DNA of 64,000 nucleotides from assembly GCF_024385575.1 (NCBI RefSeq), contig NZ_JANFMV010000001.1:496001-560000 (forward strand). Reading direction: 5' to 3'. How positions within the stretch are numbered: position 1 is the first letter of the stretch; each line of letters begins with the position of its first letter. Positions 16,934 to 25,974 of the stretch are shown piece after piece. Below the pieces are notes generated by a model, which worked only from the letters and a program-made list of their open reading frames with translations, did no database searches and had not been told where the DNA came from. The position numbers and the translations under genes are program-made. The DNA is from Rhizobium sp. NRK18. Lineage in GTDB: Bacteria > Pseudomonadota > Alphaproteobacteria > Rhizobiales > Rhizobiaceae.

Positions 16934-17353
16934 TTAAATTTCCCAGAAGCTGCGCGCATCCGCTGCCAGTCTGTCTAGCGCTATCTGCCAATCCTGCGGA
17001 TCGATGTTCTTGCGGACTGCGGCTGCTACATCCGCGATGGCGCTCTCGGGTGAAATGTTGTGGTTCGCGCGGACCGTGCGGACTTCTCGGGTGAGTGTTT
17101 CTCTGTCGGAAAAGGGTGTCACAGGCTGGGAGGCATCCCAATCCTCGACGAAAATCGCTCTGAGGACCGGTGGGAGAACATCGGCGAATACTAGAGCGTC
17201 GACGACCGGAAGATGCGAGCGGAACACATGCAGCACCGCCCGCGTCATTGCGTAACATTGGTGATGCGTGGCCAGCAGCGATATTGATTTCAAGTCGGCC
17301 ATGTAGCGCTCGAAGTCGCGTGAGGCCTGAAAGTACTCCTGCGGCATCGGCAT
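16934..17353 (-). CDS. DUF2267 domain-containing protein
   Basis: The 139-residue cytoplasmic protein has the DUF2267 pattern: YFQASRDFERYMADL at the N-terminus and LPPVLRAIFVEDWD near residues 60-73. Function is unknown. It starts six bases after the WD40 gene and is the third gene of the CobW-WD40-DUF2267 operon, which suggests a role linked to metal handling or metal stress, though the sequence has no metal-binding motif. No odd features beyond this position. Confidence 0.75.
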   Translation of the reverse strand: MPMPQEYFQASRDFERYMADLKSISLLATHHQCYAMTRAVLHVFRSHLPVVDALVFADVLPPVLRAIFVEDWDASQPVTPFSDRETLTREVRTVRANHNISPESAIADVAAAVRKNIDPQDWQIALDRLAADARSFWEI

Positions 17354-17359
17354 GTGCAG

Positions 17360-18346
17360 TCAGCCCGAAATGTCGACGACGCCGCAGTCTCCGGCCTCCG
17401 ACGCAAAGGCAAGCTGCTTGCCGGTGCGGTTCCAGGCCATGGCGGTGATGGCGCCCTTGCCCGGCCGGCGCAGCAGCGCCTCCTTGTTGTCGGCAAGGCG
17501 GACGGCCAGGATCATCCCGTCGATAAAGCCGATGGCGAGCACTTCGTCGGTGGGGTGGAAGGCAACCGAAGTGACCATGATGTCGGCCCGCGTGCCGAGT
17601 TCCAGCGGCGCCTTGCCCATTGGTCCGTCTTTGCCGGCAAACGGCCAGACGATGGCGGCGGGCGCACCGGATGAAGCGAGCCATTTGCCCTTCGGCGACC
17701 AGGACAGCGACTTGACCTTGGCCGGGTAGCCGGTCATGCGCATGTGCCGCGCGTCGCCGGGCTTGCCGTCGAGCTTCCAGCCATGCAGCGCGTTTTCCTG
17801 CATGGTGGTGACGACGAAGCGGCCGTCCGGAGAGAAGGTGATGCCTGTATGGGCGCCCTTCCATTCCAGGTCGACAGGTTGGCCGGCCGTGCCGACCCAG
17901 TGCAGCGTCACGCCATTGTAGCGGGCCACGCCGATCCTCAGGCCCTTCGAGGCGAAGGCTATGCCCTCGACGGTGCGCTGTTCGGCGAATTCCTTTTCCG
18001 AACCGTCGGCAAGTCTGACCAGTGCCGAGCGGCCATGCGCATAGGCGACGGCGCCCTGCGGGCCGCCTGCGACGACCGAGATCCACTTGCGCGGCGCTTC
18101 GGCGACGAGCGAGACGGTGCCATCGGCGCCGATGCGGTTGACCTTGCCGTCCTCGCCGCCGGTGATCAGCGTTTCGGAATAGGGATCCTTGACGCAGGAG
18201 AGCAGGCCCTGATGCGCCTCCGTGACCTTGTCGCCGCCATCCAGCCGATGGATATGGCCGGACGCGGCGGCGAAAAAGGGTACATCATTCAGGAAAGCGG
18301 CAGAGACGACATAACCTTCGATGTCGAGCGGCGCGACCGTCGGCAT
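17360..18346 (-). CDS. WD40 repeat protein
   Basis: The 328-residue protein contains repeated WD40-like units (for example GLLSCVKDPYSETLITGGEDGKV, broken at residue 55 or so; HTGITFSPDGRFVVTTMQENALHGW; LSWSPKGKWLASSGAPAAIVW; VAFHPTDEVLAIGFIDGMI; MAWNRTGKQLAFASEAGDCGV), enough for one seven-bladed propeller. It starts with the A of the CobW stop codon (TGATG), so the two genes are translationally coupled. The propeller probably serves as a protein-interaction platform for the CobW metallochaperone. No signal peptide is visible. Confidence 0.85.
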   Translation of the reverse strand: MPTVAPLDIEGYVVSAAFLNDVPFFAAASGHIHRLDGGDKVTEAHQGLLSCVKDPYSETLITGGEDGKVNRIGADGTVSLVAEAPRKWISVVAGGPQGAVAYAHGRSALVRLADGSEKEFAEQRTVEGIAFASKGLRIGVARYNGVTLHWVGTAGQPVDLEWKGAHTGITFSPDGRFVVTTMQENALHGWKLDGKPGDARHMRMTGYPAKVKSLSWSPKGKWLASSGAPAAIVWPFAGKDGPMGKAPLELGTRADIMVTSVAFHPTDEVLAIGFIDGMILAVRLADNKEALLRRPGKGAITAMAWNRTGKQLAFASEAGDCGVVDISG

Positions 18347-19446
18347 CAGGCGGCTGCCTCACAGGCGCGGAAGCTGGCTTCCAGCTTTTCACGGTCGAGA
18401 TCACGGCCGATGAAGACGAGGCGCGTTTCCCGCTTCTCGTTTTCCTTCCACGGGCGCTGGTGGTCGCCTTCGATGATCATGTGGACGCCCTGGACGACAT
18501 AGCGATGGTCATCGCCCTTGAAGGCGATGATGCCCTTCAAGCGCAAGATCTGCGGCCCGAAGGTCTGGGTCACCTTCTGGATCCACGGGAAGAAGCGCTC
18601 CGGGTTCATCTCGCCGGCACGGAAGGACAGCGACGTGACCGTCACGTCATGAATGGGCGAGGGGCCATGGCTATGATGATGGTGCCCATGGTCATGATCA
18701 TGGTGGTGATGATCGTGGTCGTGGCCATGATGATGATGGTGGTGGTGATCATGGTCGCAGTCAGGACCGCAGACATGATCCTCGTCTTCGTGATCGAGGA
18801 AATGCGGATCGTTTTCGAGCGCCCGCTCGAGATTGAAGGCACCCTGATTGAGAACCTTGGCGAGATCGACGCCCGAGCGGGTGGTGTTGTAGATGCGAGC
18901 CGACGGATTGATGGCGCGCACGACGTCTTCGACCTGATGCAGTTCCTCATGCGAGACGAGGTCCGTCTTGTTGACGAGAACGACGTCGGCGAAGGCGATC
19001 TGGTCTTCGGCTTCGCGGCTGTCCTTCAGGCGCAGGAGCAGATGCTTGGCATCGACCAGGGCGACGACGGCGTCGAGCTCGGTCTTGGCGCGCACGTCCT
19101 CATCCATGAAGAAGGTCTGAGCCACCGGAACCGGATCGGCAAGACCGGTCGTCTCGACGATGATGCCGTCGAAGCGGCCCGGCCGGCGCATCAGCCCCTC
19201 GACGACACGAATGAGGTCGCCGCGCACGGTGCAGCAGACGCAGCCATTGTTCATCTCGTAGATTTCCTCGTCGGATTCGACGATCAGGTCGTTGTCGATG
19301 CCGATCTCGCCGAACTCGTTGACGATGACGGCATATTTCTTGCCGTGGCTTTCCGACAGGATGCGGTTCAGGAGCGTCGTCTTTCCGGCGCCGAGGTAAC
19401 CGGTCAGAACGGTTACGGGGATGGGGCTTTGGGCGGTATCGGACAT
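18346..19446 (-). CDS. CobW/COG0523 family GTPase, zinc metallochaperone-like
   Basis: The start at 19446 gives [21 protein letters not shown]; an open extension upstream is not family-like. The 366-residue protein has Walker A GYLGAGKT (residues 16-23), the metal site CVCC (69-72), NKTD (159-162), and a striking His/Asp-rich insert (residues about 218-260). The C-terminal CobW_C domain follows. COG0523 GTPases deliver zinc or other metals to client proteins; long His tracts suggest metal storage or sensing. It is the first gene of an operon with a WD40 and a DUF2267 gene. No recognisable Zur box is seen upstream. Confidence 0.9.
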   Translation of the reverse strand: MSDTAQSPIPVTVLTGYLGAGKTTLLNRILSESHGKKYAVIVNEFGEIGIDNDLIVESDEEIYEMNNGCVCCTVRGDLIRVVEGLMRRPGRFDGIIVETTGLADPVPVAQTFFMDEDVRAKTELDAVVALVDAKHLLLRLKDSREAEDQIAFADVVLVNKTDLVSHEELHQVEDVVRAINPSARIYNTTRSGVDLAKVLNQGAFNLERALENDPHFLDHEDEDHVCGPDCDHDHHHHHHHGHDHDHHHHDHDHGHHHHSHGPSPIHDVTVTSLSFRAGEMNPERFFPWIQKVTQTFGPQILRLKGIIAFKGDDHRYVVQGVHMIIEGDHQRPWKENEKRETRLVFIGRDLDREKLEASFRACEAAA

Positions 19447-19578
19447 GATAACCTCTCTCGGAAGAGTAGCGCAGCGCAGAATGGGCGCTGCTGGAGCTTG
19501 AATTGAATCCCGGTTGATATAGGCAATAGAGTGGAGGAGTTCAAAGGGTTTTGCACAAGGCGCCCCTGGAGGAGGCAA

Positions 19579-20100
19579 GTGGCACCAGACTACATCATCA
19601 GACCGGGCCTGCTGGAAGAAACCTTTGTCTATCAGGAGATCGAGCGGCGCGCTGCACAGCGCTTCCGCGCCATAGGCATGGCTGAAATTGCCGACGGCAG
19701 ACCGACCGATGCATCCGACCTTGTGGAACGTATCCGCGATGGCAGGCTATTTGTCGCAGCCTCGGGGCTGCCGGTCGGATTCGCCATGTACAGGCAGGTC
19801 GACACGGCCGCCTATATCGAGGAGCTGGATGTGTTGCCTGATCATGCGGGGCAAGGCATCGGGGCCGCATTGATCGGCCGGGTCGCGGAAGCAGCAGTCG
19901 AGGCGGGGCTTTCCAGCCTCTTCCTGTCGACGTTTCGCGATGTGCCGTGGAATGCGCCTTATTACGAGCGGATCGGCTTTCGGGTGCTGGAGGAAGAGGC
20001 GTTCTCCCCGGCGATGCGCGCGATCCGGAGCGAGCACATCGCGAAGGGTCTGGATGAAAGCCGCCGGGTCTTCATGCGTCGGCGACTAGGCAAGGTCTGA
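19579..20100 (+). CDS. GNAT family N-acetyltransferase
   Basis: The start is taken as GTG at 19579 because GGAGGAGGC lies just upstream and the product begins with the domain; an ATG at the beginning of the open frame, 48 bases upstream, has no good ribosome site. The 173-residue protein has [21 protein letters not shown] (broken at residue 100), the acetyl-CoA loop (Q-x-x-G-x-G), and [15 protein letters not shown]. The acceptor is unknown. Its last 15 bases overlap the convergent creatininase-family gene. The upstream region is shared with the divergent CobW operon. Confidence 0.82.
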   Translation: MAPDYIIRPGLLEETFVYQEIERRAAQRFRAIGMAEIADGRPTDASDLVERIRDGRLFVAASGLPVGFAMYRQVDTAAYIEELDVLPDHAGQGIGAALIGRVAEAAVEAGLSSLFLSTFRDVPWNAPYYERIGFRVLEEEAFSPAMRAIRSEHIAKGLDESRRVFMRRRLGKV

Positions 20101-20877
20101 CAGGTCGAAGGCGTCGACATCCTCGAGAAGCTCGATGATCCCCCGGACGGCATGAGCGAGGATGCGCTCGCCCTTTTCCGCGGTCGCGGCCGCCGCATTG
20201 CCGGCCACACCATCGGCGTTGAGATCGGCCATCTTCCAGCCGAATGCATGCGGCCCGTAGGCACGCAAATGGCGGAAGCGTCCTGCAAAATCGCTCTGGC
20301 GCGAGGGAAAGGCCTTTGCCTTCGTCCTGTCCACCCGGTCCGGGTGAAGCGCCAGCATGACCGAGGTTTCGATATCGCCACCATGAATGTCGATCGCCTT
20401 GTCTTCCGGCGAAATCAGCCCTTCCGGCAGTCCGAAGCGTGTCCAGCTGGTGGCGACCGCCAGCATGCCGAAGCGCACCCGTGCTTCCGTTGCGACGATG
20501 GTCATCAGCGGTGAATTGCCGCCATGGGCGTTCAGCATGACGAACTTGCGGATGCCCTGGCGCGACAGGCCTTCGGCGATTGCGAGCCACCGCTCCACGG
20601 CTTGCGAGTAGGACAGCGTCTTCGTCCCGGCAACGTCCATGTGCTCGATGGAATAGCCGACGGGTTCCGTTTTCAGGATCGTCACCGGCAGATGTTCGGG
20701 GAGGTTTTCGGCCAGTCGACCGGCAATGCCGTCTGCAATCAGCGTGTCCGTTTCGAACGGCAGGTGAGGGCCGTGCTGCTCATGGGCGCCCAGCGGCAGC
20801 ACCGCAATCCACCGGCTCCTGTCCGCGGCACCGAGCGCCGGGTCGTTGTCTTCGAAACGTCTGGCGGGAATGGGCAT
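20086..20877 (-). CDS. Creatininase family amidohydrolase
   Basis: The 263-residue protein shows the family metal ligands: GAHEQHGPHLPFETD (about residues 30-44), NAHGGNS (about 115-121) and DIHGGDIETS (about 162-171). Creatininase-family enzymes hydrolyse cyclic amides or ring C-N bonds using two metals; the group also includes MftE-like peptidases, so the substrate cannot be read. It has no pathway partner next to it. It is divergent from a MarR gene. Confidence 0.85.
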   Translation of the reverse strand: MPIPARRFEDNDPALGAADRSRWIAVLPLGAHEQHGPHLPFETDTLIADGIAGRLAENLPEHLPVTILKTEPVGYSIEHMDVAGTKTLSYSQAVERWLAIAEGLSRQGIRKFVMLNAHGGNSPLMTIVATEARVRFGMLAVATSWTRFGLPEGLISPEDKAIDIHGGDIETSVMLALHPDRVDRTKAKAFPSRQSDFAGRFRHLRAYGPHAFGWKMADLNADGVAGNAAAATAEKGERILAHAVRGIIELLEDVDAFDLSDLA

Positions 20878-20962
20878 ATGGCGGTCGCTCGCTATTTTCT
20901 GTATTGGACGTTCATGGGGCCGGTTAACGGCCAGGTATTCCTAGTAAGAGTTCGGCGGGAAA

Positions 20963-21469
20963 ATGGGCAAGAAGAAAAAGGACGGCAAGAAGGACAAGTC
21001 CCTCAAGAAGGCGAAACTTGCGGAAGCTGGCGGCAAGGATCTGGCGACGGCCCTGACGCAGGCCGCCCGGTCGCTGCGCACCGAGCAGAGCCATCAACTG
21101 GCGGCGTGCGGGCTTTATGCCGGACAGGAAGGCGTCATTCTGGCACTTGCCGGGGAAGACGGACTGACGGCCGGGGCAATCGCTCTCCGGCTCGGCGTCA
21201 AGGCGCCGACCATGACCCGGACGATCGGACGCATGGAAGCGCAGGGCTTCGTGACCCGCGGCAGCGATGGCGGTGACGGGCGCCTGACCAAGGTTTTCCT
21301 GACCGATGCCGGCCGCAATGCCGTTGAGGGGATCGAGCAGGCGTTGAAGGTCAGTGAGAAGCGGGCGACCAAGGGGCTCTCCAACAAGGAGATCAAGGCG
21401 CTGACGGTGTCGCTGGTTGCGATCATGCACAATCTCGATCCCGCCGAGGCAGACGATCAGCTTGACTGA
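20963..21469 (+). CDS. MarR family transcriptional regulator
   Basis: The 168-residue protein has a very Lys-rich N-terminus (MGKKKKDGKKDKSLKKAK) not found in most MarR proteins, followed by the winged helix: TAGAIALRLGVKAPTMTRTI (broken; about residues 72-91) and the wing with GGDGRLTKVFLTDAG. GGCGGGAAA precedes the ATG. It is divergent from the creatininase-family gene at 85 bases and may regulate it. The basic tail could add nonspecific DNA affinity. Confidence 0.88.
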   Translation: MGKKKKDGKKDKSLKKAKLAEAGGKDLATALTQAARSLRTEQSHQLAACGLYAGQEGVILALAGEDGLTAGAIALRLGVKAPTMTRTIGRMEAQGFVTRGSDGGDGRLTKVFLTDAGRNAVEGIEQALKVSEKRATKGLSNKEIKALTVSLVAIMHNLDPAEADDQLD

Positions 21470-21540
21470 TCGCAAGATGTGGACGGCAATTCACCCGGTC
21501 GCTTTTTATTTGAATTCTTGAATTAAATTTTTTAAAGCTT

Positions 21541-21556
21541 GTCCGGCAAGCCGGAC
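21541..21556. promoter_or_regulatory. Palindrome upstream of lacI-type gene
   Basis: GTCCGGC-AA-GCCGGAC is a perfect inverted repeat (seven-base arms) 41 bases before the GTG start, just downstream of a very AT-rich stretch (21507-21538) that could be the promoter. It fits a LacI-family operator used for autoregulation, or a short stem-loop. No U-tract follows. Confidence 0.45.
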
Positions 21557-21597
21557 TGGCGCCACCTCGTGCCGGATCGGTCGATCCAGGAGGGGAC

Positions 21598-22629
21598 GTG
21601 GCTCAAAAGGTCAAACTATCGACGATTGCCGAGTCGCTTGGCATTTCCACGGCAACCGTATCGCTTGCATTGCGCGACAGTCCGCTTGTCGCGATTGCCA
21701 CGCGCGAACGGATCAAGGACCAGGCGCGCCTTCTCGGCTACATCTACAACCGCCGTGCGGCGAGCCTCCGGACCTCACGTTCCGGCATCATTGGCGTCGT
21801 CGTGCATGACGTGATGAACCCGTTCTACGGCGAAATCCTGAAGGCGATCGAAAGCGAGCTAGACCGCAGCCAGCACACCTTCATCCTTTCGAACCATTAC
21901 GACTCGGTAGAAAAGCAGCGGACCTTCATCGAAACGCTGCTGCAGCTTGGCGGCGACGGCGTCATCATGTCGCCGGCGATCGGCACGCCGAAGGAAGATA
22001 TCCAGCTTGCCGAAGACAACGGCATGCCGGCCATTCTGGTCGCACGCCAGATGGAGGGGATCGACGTTCCCACCTATCGCGGTGACGACAGCTACGGGAT
22101 CGCGCTCGCTACCAACCATCTGATCGGCCTCGGCCACCGGACCATCGCCATGATCGGCGGCACAGACCAGACCTCGACCGGCCGCGACCGTTATCTCGGC
22201 TATGCGTCAGCGCTCAAGAAGGCAGGAATCGAAGTCGATCCCAACCTGCGCATTCCGGGCCCGCGTAGCAAGCAGGGCGGGTTCGAGGCGGCAGTGCATT
22301 TCCTGTCATTGCCGCAGAAGCCGACGGCGGCCGTCTGCTGGAACGATCTGGTGGCGATCGGCCTGATGAACGGCATTTCGCGCGCCGGCCTCGTGCCCGG
22401 CCATGACATCTCCGTCACCGGCTATGACGACCTCGAGGAAGCGGCGATCGCCACGCCGGCGCTGACGACGGTCTGGAACGGTCAGGCGGAGGTCGGACGA
22501 CTGGCTGCGCGCGCGCTGCTTGACAAATTGAGCGGCAGCCACGAGCCTGACGGCCTGCACCTCATCAAGCCGGAAATGCGTATCCGGCAGTCGACCAATC
22601 CCATTTCTTCGTCATCACAGAGATCCTGA
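21598..22629 (+). CDS. LacI family transcriptional regulator
   Basis: The GTG start at 21598 has AGGAGGGGA seven to ten bases upstream. The 343-residue protein has the LacI HTH KLSTIAESLGISTATVSLAL (residues about 6-25), a hinge SLRTSRSGIIGVVV and a periplasmic-binding-protein-like ligand domain (NPFYGEI, GYDDLEEAAIATPALTTV). It sits 10 bases upstream of a 2-hydroxyacid dehydrogenase gene, which it probably controls together with itself. The effector is unknown. A palindrome lies just upstream of its start. Confidence 0.92.
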   Translation: MAQKVKLSTIAESLGISTATVSLALRDSPLVAIATRERIKDQARLLGYIYNRRAASLRTSRSGIIGVVVHDVMNPFYGEILKAIESELDRSQHTFILSNHYDSVEKQRTFIETLLQLGGDGVIMSPAIGTPKEDIQLAEDNGMPAILVARQMEGIDVPTYRGDDSYGIALATNHLIGLGHRTIAMIGGTDQTSTGRDRYLGYASALKKAGIEVDPNLRIPGPRSKQGGFEAAVHFLSLPQKPTAAVCWNDLVAIGLMNGISRAGLVPGHDISVTGYDDLEEAAIATPALTTVWNGQAEVGRLAARALLDKLSGSHEPDGLHLIKPEMRIRQSTNPISSSSQRS

Positions 22630-22639
22630 GCCCCGTCCC

Positions 22640-23608
22640 ATGTCCGATACCCGCATTCCCGTCCTCGCATCCGTCAAGAGCCATCCCCGCGTCCTCGAGC
22701 GCCTCAAGGAGAAATTCGACCTGCGGCTGATGGAAATCGACGGACCGGCCTCGCTTCCAGAGGCCGAGCGCAGCGAAATTCGCGGCGCGGCGGCAGCTTT
22801 CGGCGGGTTCAGCGCGGAGTGGATGGACATGCTTCCGAACCTGGAAGTGATCGCCAGCTTCGGCGTCGGGTACGATGCGGTCAACGTCGGTCACGCGGCC
22901 TCGCGCGGGATCATCGTCACCAACACGCCGGACGTGCTGAACGACGAGGTGGCCGATACGACGGTCGCCCTCCTGATCAACACCGTCCGCCGCCTGCCGC
23001 AGGCCGAACAATGGCTGCGGGAAGGGCGCTGGGAGAAGGACGGTCCGTTCCCTCTGTCGCCGCTGTCGCTTGCCGGCCGGCATGTCGGCATTTTCGGTCT
23101 TGGACGGATCGGGCTGGAGATCGCCAAGCGGCTGGAGCCGTTCAAGCTGAAGATCAGCTATTGCACCCGCACGCCGCGGGATGACGTGCCCTACAAGCAT
23201 TACGCCTCGCTTCTCGACATGGCGCGCGACGTCGATACGCTGATCTCGATCGTGCCGAAGACGGATGCAACCCACAAGGTGATCAATGCCGAGATCCTGT
23301 CGGCGCTCGGCGCCAACGGTGTCTTCGTCAATGCCGGACGAGGCTGGTCGGTGGATGAAGAGGATCTTGCCGCTGCGTTGAAGAACGGCACGATTGCAGC
23401 GGCCGGCCTCGACGTCTTCTACGATGAGCCGCACGTGCCGCAGGCGCTCGTCGATGTTCCAAACGCCTCGCTGCTGCCGCACGTCGCCTCGGCCTCGGTG
23501 CCGACGCGTAACGGCATGGCCGACCTGGTGGTCGACAACCTGATTGAGTGGTTCTCCTCGGGCCGCGCGCTGACGCCGGTTCCCGAAACGCCCCAGAAGG
23601 ACGGCTGA
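22640..23608 (+). CDS. D-isomer specific 2-hydroxyacid dehydrogenase
   Basis: The 322-residue protein has the NAD(P)-binding GLGRIGLEIAKRL (about residues 154-166) and the catalytic triad of the family: Arg in NAGRGWSVDEE, Glu in DVFYDEPH and His in LLPHVAS. It is most like glyoxylate/hydroxypyruvate reductases. The reaction is reduction of a 2-keto acid with NAD(P)H; the exact acid is unknown. It follows the LacI-type gene by 10 bases, suggesting an inducible pathway, and ends two bases before a convergent PuuD-type gene. Confidence 0.9.
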   Translation: MSDTRIPVLASVKSHPRVLERLKEKFDLRLMEIDGPASLPEAERSEIRGAAAAFGGFSAEWMDMLPNLEVIASFGVGYDAVNVGHAASRGIIVTNTPDVLNDEVADTTVALLINTVRRLPQAEQWLREGRWEKDGPFPLSPLSLAGRHVGIFGLGRIGLEIAKRLEPFKLKISYCTRTPRDDVPYKHYASLLDMARDVDTLISIVPKTDATHKVINAEILSALGANGVFVNAGRGWSVDEEDLAAALKNGTIAAAGLDVFYDEPHVPQALVDVPNASLLPHVASASVPTRNGMADLVVDNLIEWFSSGRALTPVPETPQKDG

Positions 23609-23610
23609 AC

Positions 23611-24384
23611 CTACTCGGCAGCTGCCACAATGGTCGTCTTGGCGCCGGCATAGGCGCGGACGGCGTCACCAAAGGCTTCGAAAATCTGGCGCGACGGCGT
23701 GTCCGTCTTTGCCCAGTATTCGGGATGCCATTGCACGCCGATGGCGAAGTTCTTGGCGTTGATCACCGATACCGCCTCGATCGTGCCATCCTCCGCGACG
23801 GCTTCGACCTGAAGGCCGGGTGCCGCTTCGGCGATGGCCTGCCTGTGCAGGGAATTGACCTGTACGGCACCTGCTCCGAGGTAGCGGGCCAGACAGGACC
23901 CTTCCTTGATGAACACGTCCTGACGGATGCCGAATGCTTCGTCCCGGTGCACGTTCTCCGGCTTGCGATGATCCCAGATGCCCGGCTGCTCATGGATTTC
24001 GCTGGCGAGCGTGCCACCGAGAGCGACATTCAGCTCCTGAATGCCGCGGCAGATCGCCAGCATCGGAATGCCGCGATCGAGCGCGCGGCGAATGAGCGGA
24101 AGGCTGGTGGCGTCACGGCCGGGGTCGAACGGTCCGTCCTCTTCTCTTGCATCCTGACCATAGAGCGACGGATGGACATTGGTGGCCGAGCCGGTGACGA
24201 GCAGCCCGTCGACGCGGTCGAGGATGGCATCCGTTTCATTGCCGTGTTCGAAGGCGGGAATGATGAAGGACATCACGCCGGAAACGTCGAGTGCTGCCTG
24301 CAGATACTGGTTCTGGGCGCAATGCCAGTTCGTTTCGGTGAAAAAACGGATATCGGCCGGGACTGCGACGATGGGCTTCGACAT
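23611..24384 (-). CDS. Gamma-glutamyl-gamma-aminobutyrate hydrolase family protein
   Basis: The 257-residue class I glutamine-amidotransferase-like protein has nucleophile Cys112 in MLAICRGIQE and His220 and Glu222 in QWHPE, completing the Cys-His-Glu triad. In the PuuD family this hydrolyses gamma-glutamyl-GABA to glutamate and GABA in putrescine catabolism. No other puu genes are here, though an ornithine decarboxylase lies elsewhere in the window. A role as a general gamma-glutamyl hydrolase is possible. Its 288-base upstream region is shared with the TRAP binding-protein gene. Confidence 0.85.
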   Translation of the reverse strand: MSKPIVAVPADIRFFTETNWHCAQNQYLQAALDVSGVMSFIIPAFEHGNETDAILDRVDGLLVTGSATNVHPSLYGQDAREEDGPFDPGRDATSLPLIRRALDRGIPMLAICRGIQELNVALGGTLASEIHEQPGIWDHRKPENVHRDEAFGIRQDVFIKEGSCLARYLGAGAVQVNSLHRQAIAEAAPGLQVEAVAEDGTIEAVSVINAKNFAIGVQWHPEYWAKTDTPSRQIFEAFGDAVRAYAGAKTTIVAAAE

Positions 24385-24621
24385 GGGCGATGCGACCTTC
24401 GGTTCGATTTCGATTCTGAAAATTGAGTACGCGCACCCGCCTTGCTGTCAACCAGGCACGATCATCACGGCCGATATTCGGAGCACTTTTTGGCTTTTGC
24501 AAGGATCAGCTCACGCAGACCCATGAATTTCCAACGAAGCCAATACGAAAGGCTGACGAATGAAAGTCGAAATGCTTGAAACGCCTGATGCAAAATGGTT
24601 AGGTCTCGCAGTGTTCGGTGA

Positions 24622-25779
<1,158 letters not shown>

Positions 25780-25806
25780 TCTGCCGAAACATCATTGACC
25801 GACTTG

Positions 25807-25838
25807 GCCCCGGACAGGACACTGTCCGGGGCTTTTTT
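25807..25838 (+). terminator. Strong terminator after the TRAP binding protein
   Basis: GCCCCGGACAG (25807-25817) pairs perfectly with CTGTCCGGGGC (25822-25832), loop GACA, followed by six T bases. Textbook rho-independent terminator. Confidence 0.92.
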
Positions 25839-25922
25839 GTGGGCAGATGCCTGGGGACGCGGACTTCAGGGCCGTTTCAGGACGTCAGAGACATTGGAAC
25901 CGCTTTCGCCGGCTGCAAATGA

Positions 25923-25955
25923 AAACCGCCGCAGGAGCTTGCTCCGCGGCGGTTT
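25923..25955 (-). terminator. Terminator after the TRAP permease operon
   Basis: AAACCGCCGC (25923-25932) pairs with GCGGCGGTTT (25946-25955), with a second inner stem GGAGC/GCTCC. On the minus strand it is followed by TTTCATTT-like sequence. It lies between the ends of convergent genes. Confidence 0.75.
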
Positions 25956-25974
25956 CGTCATCCACTGATTGATC

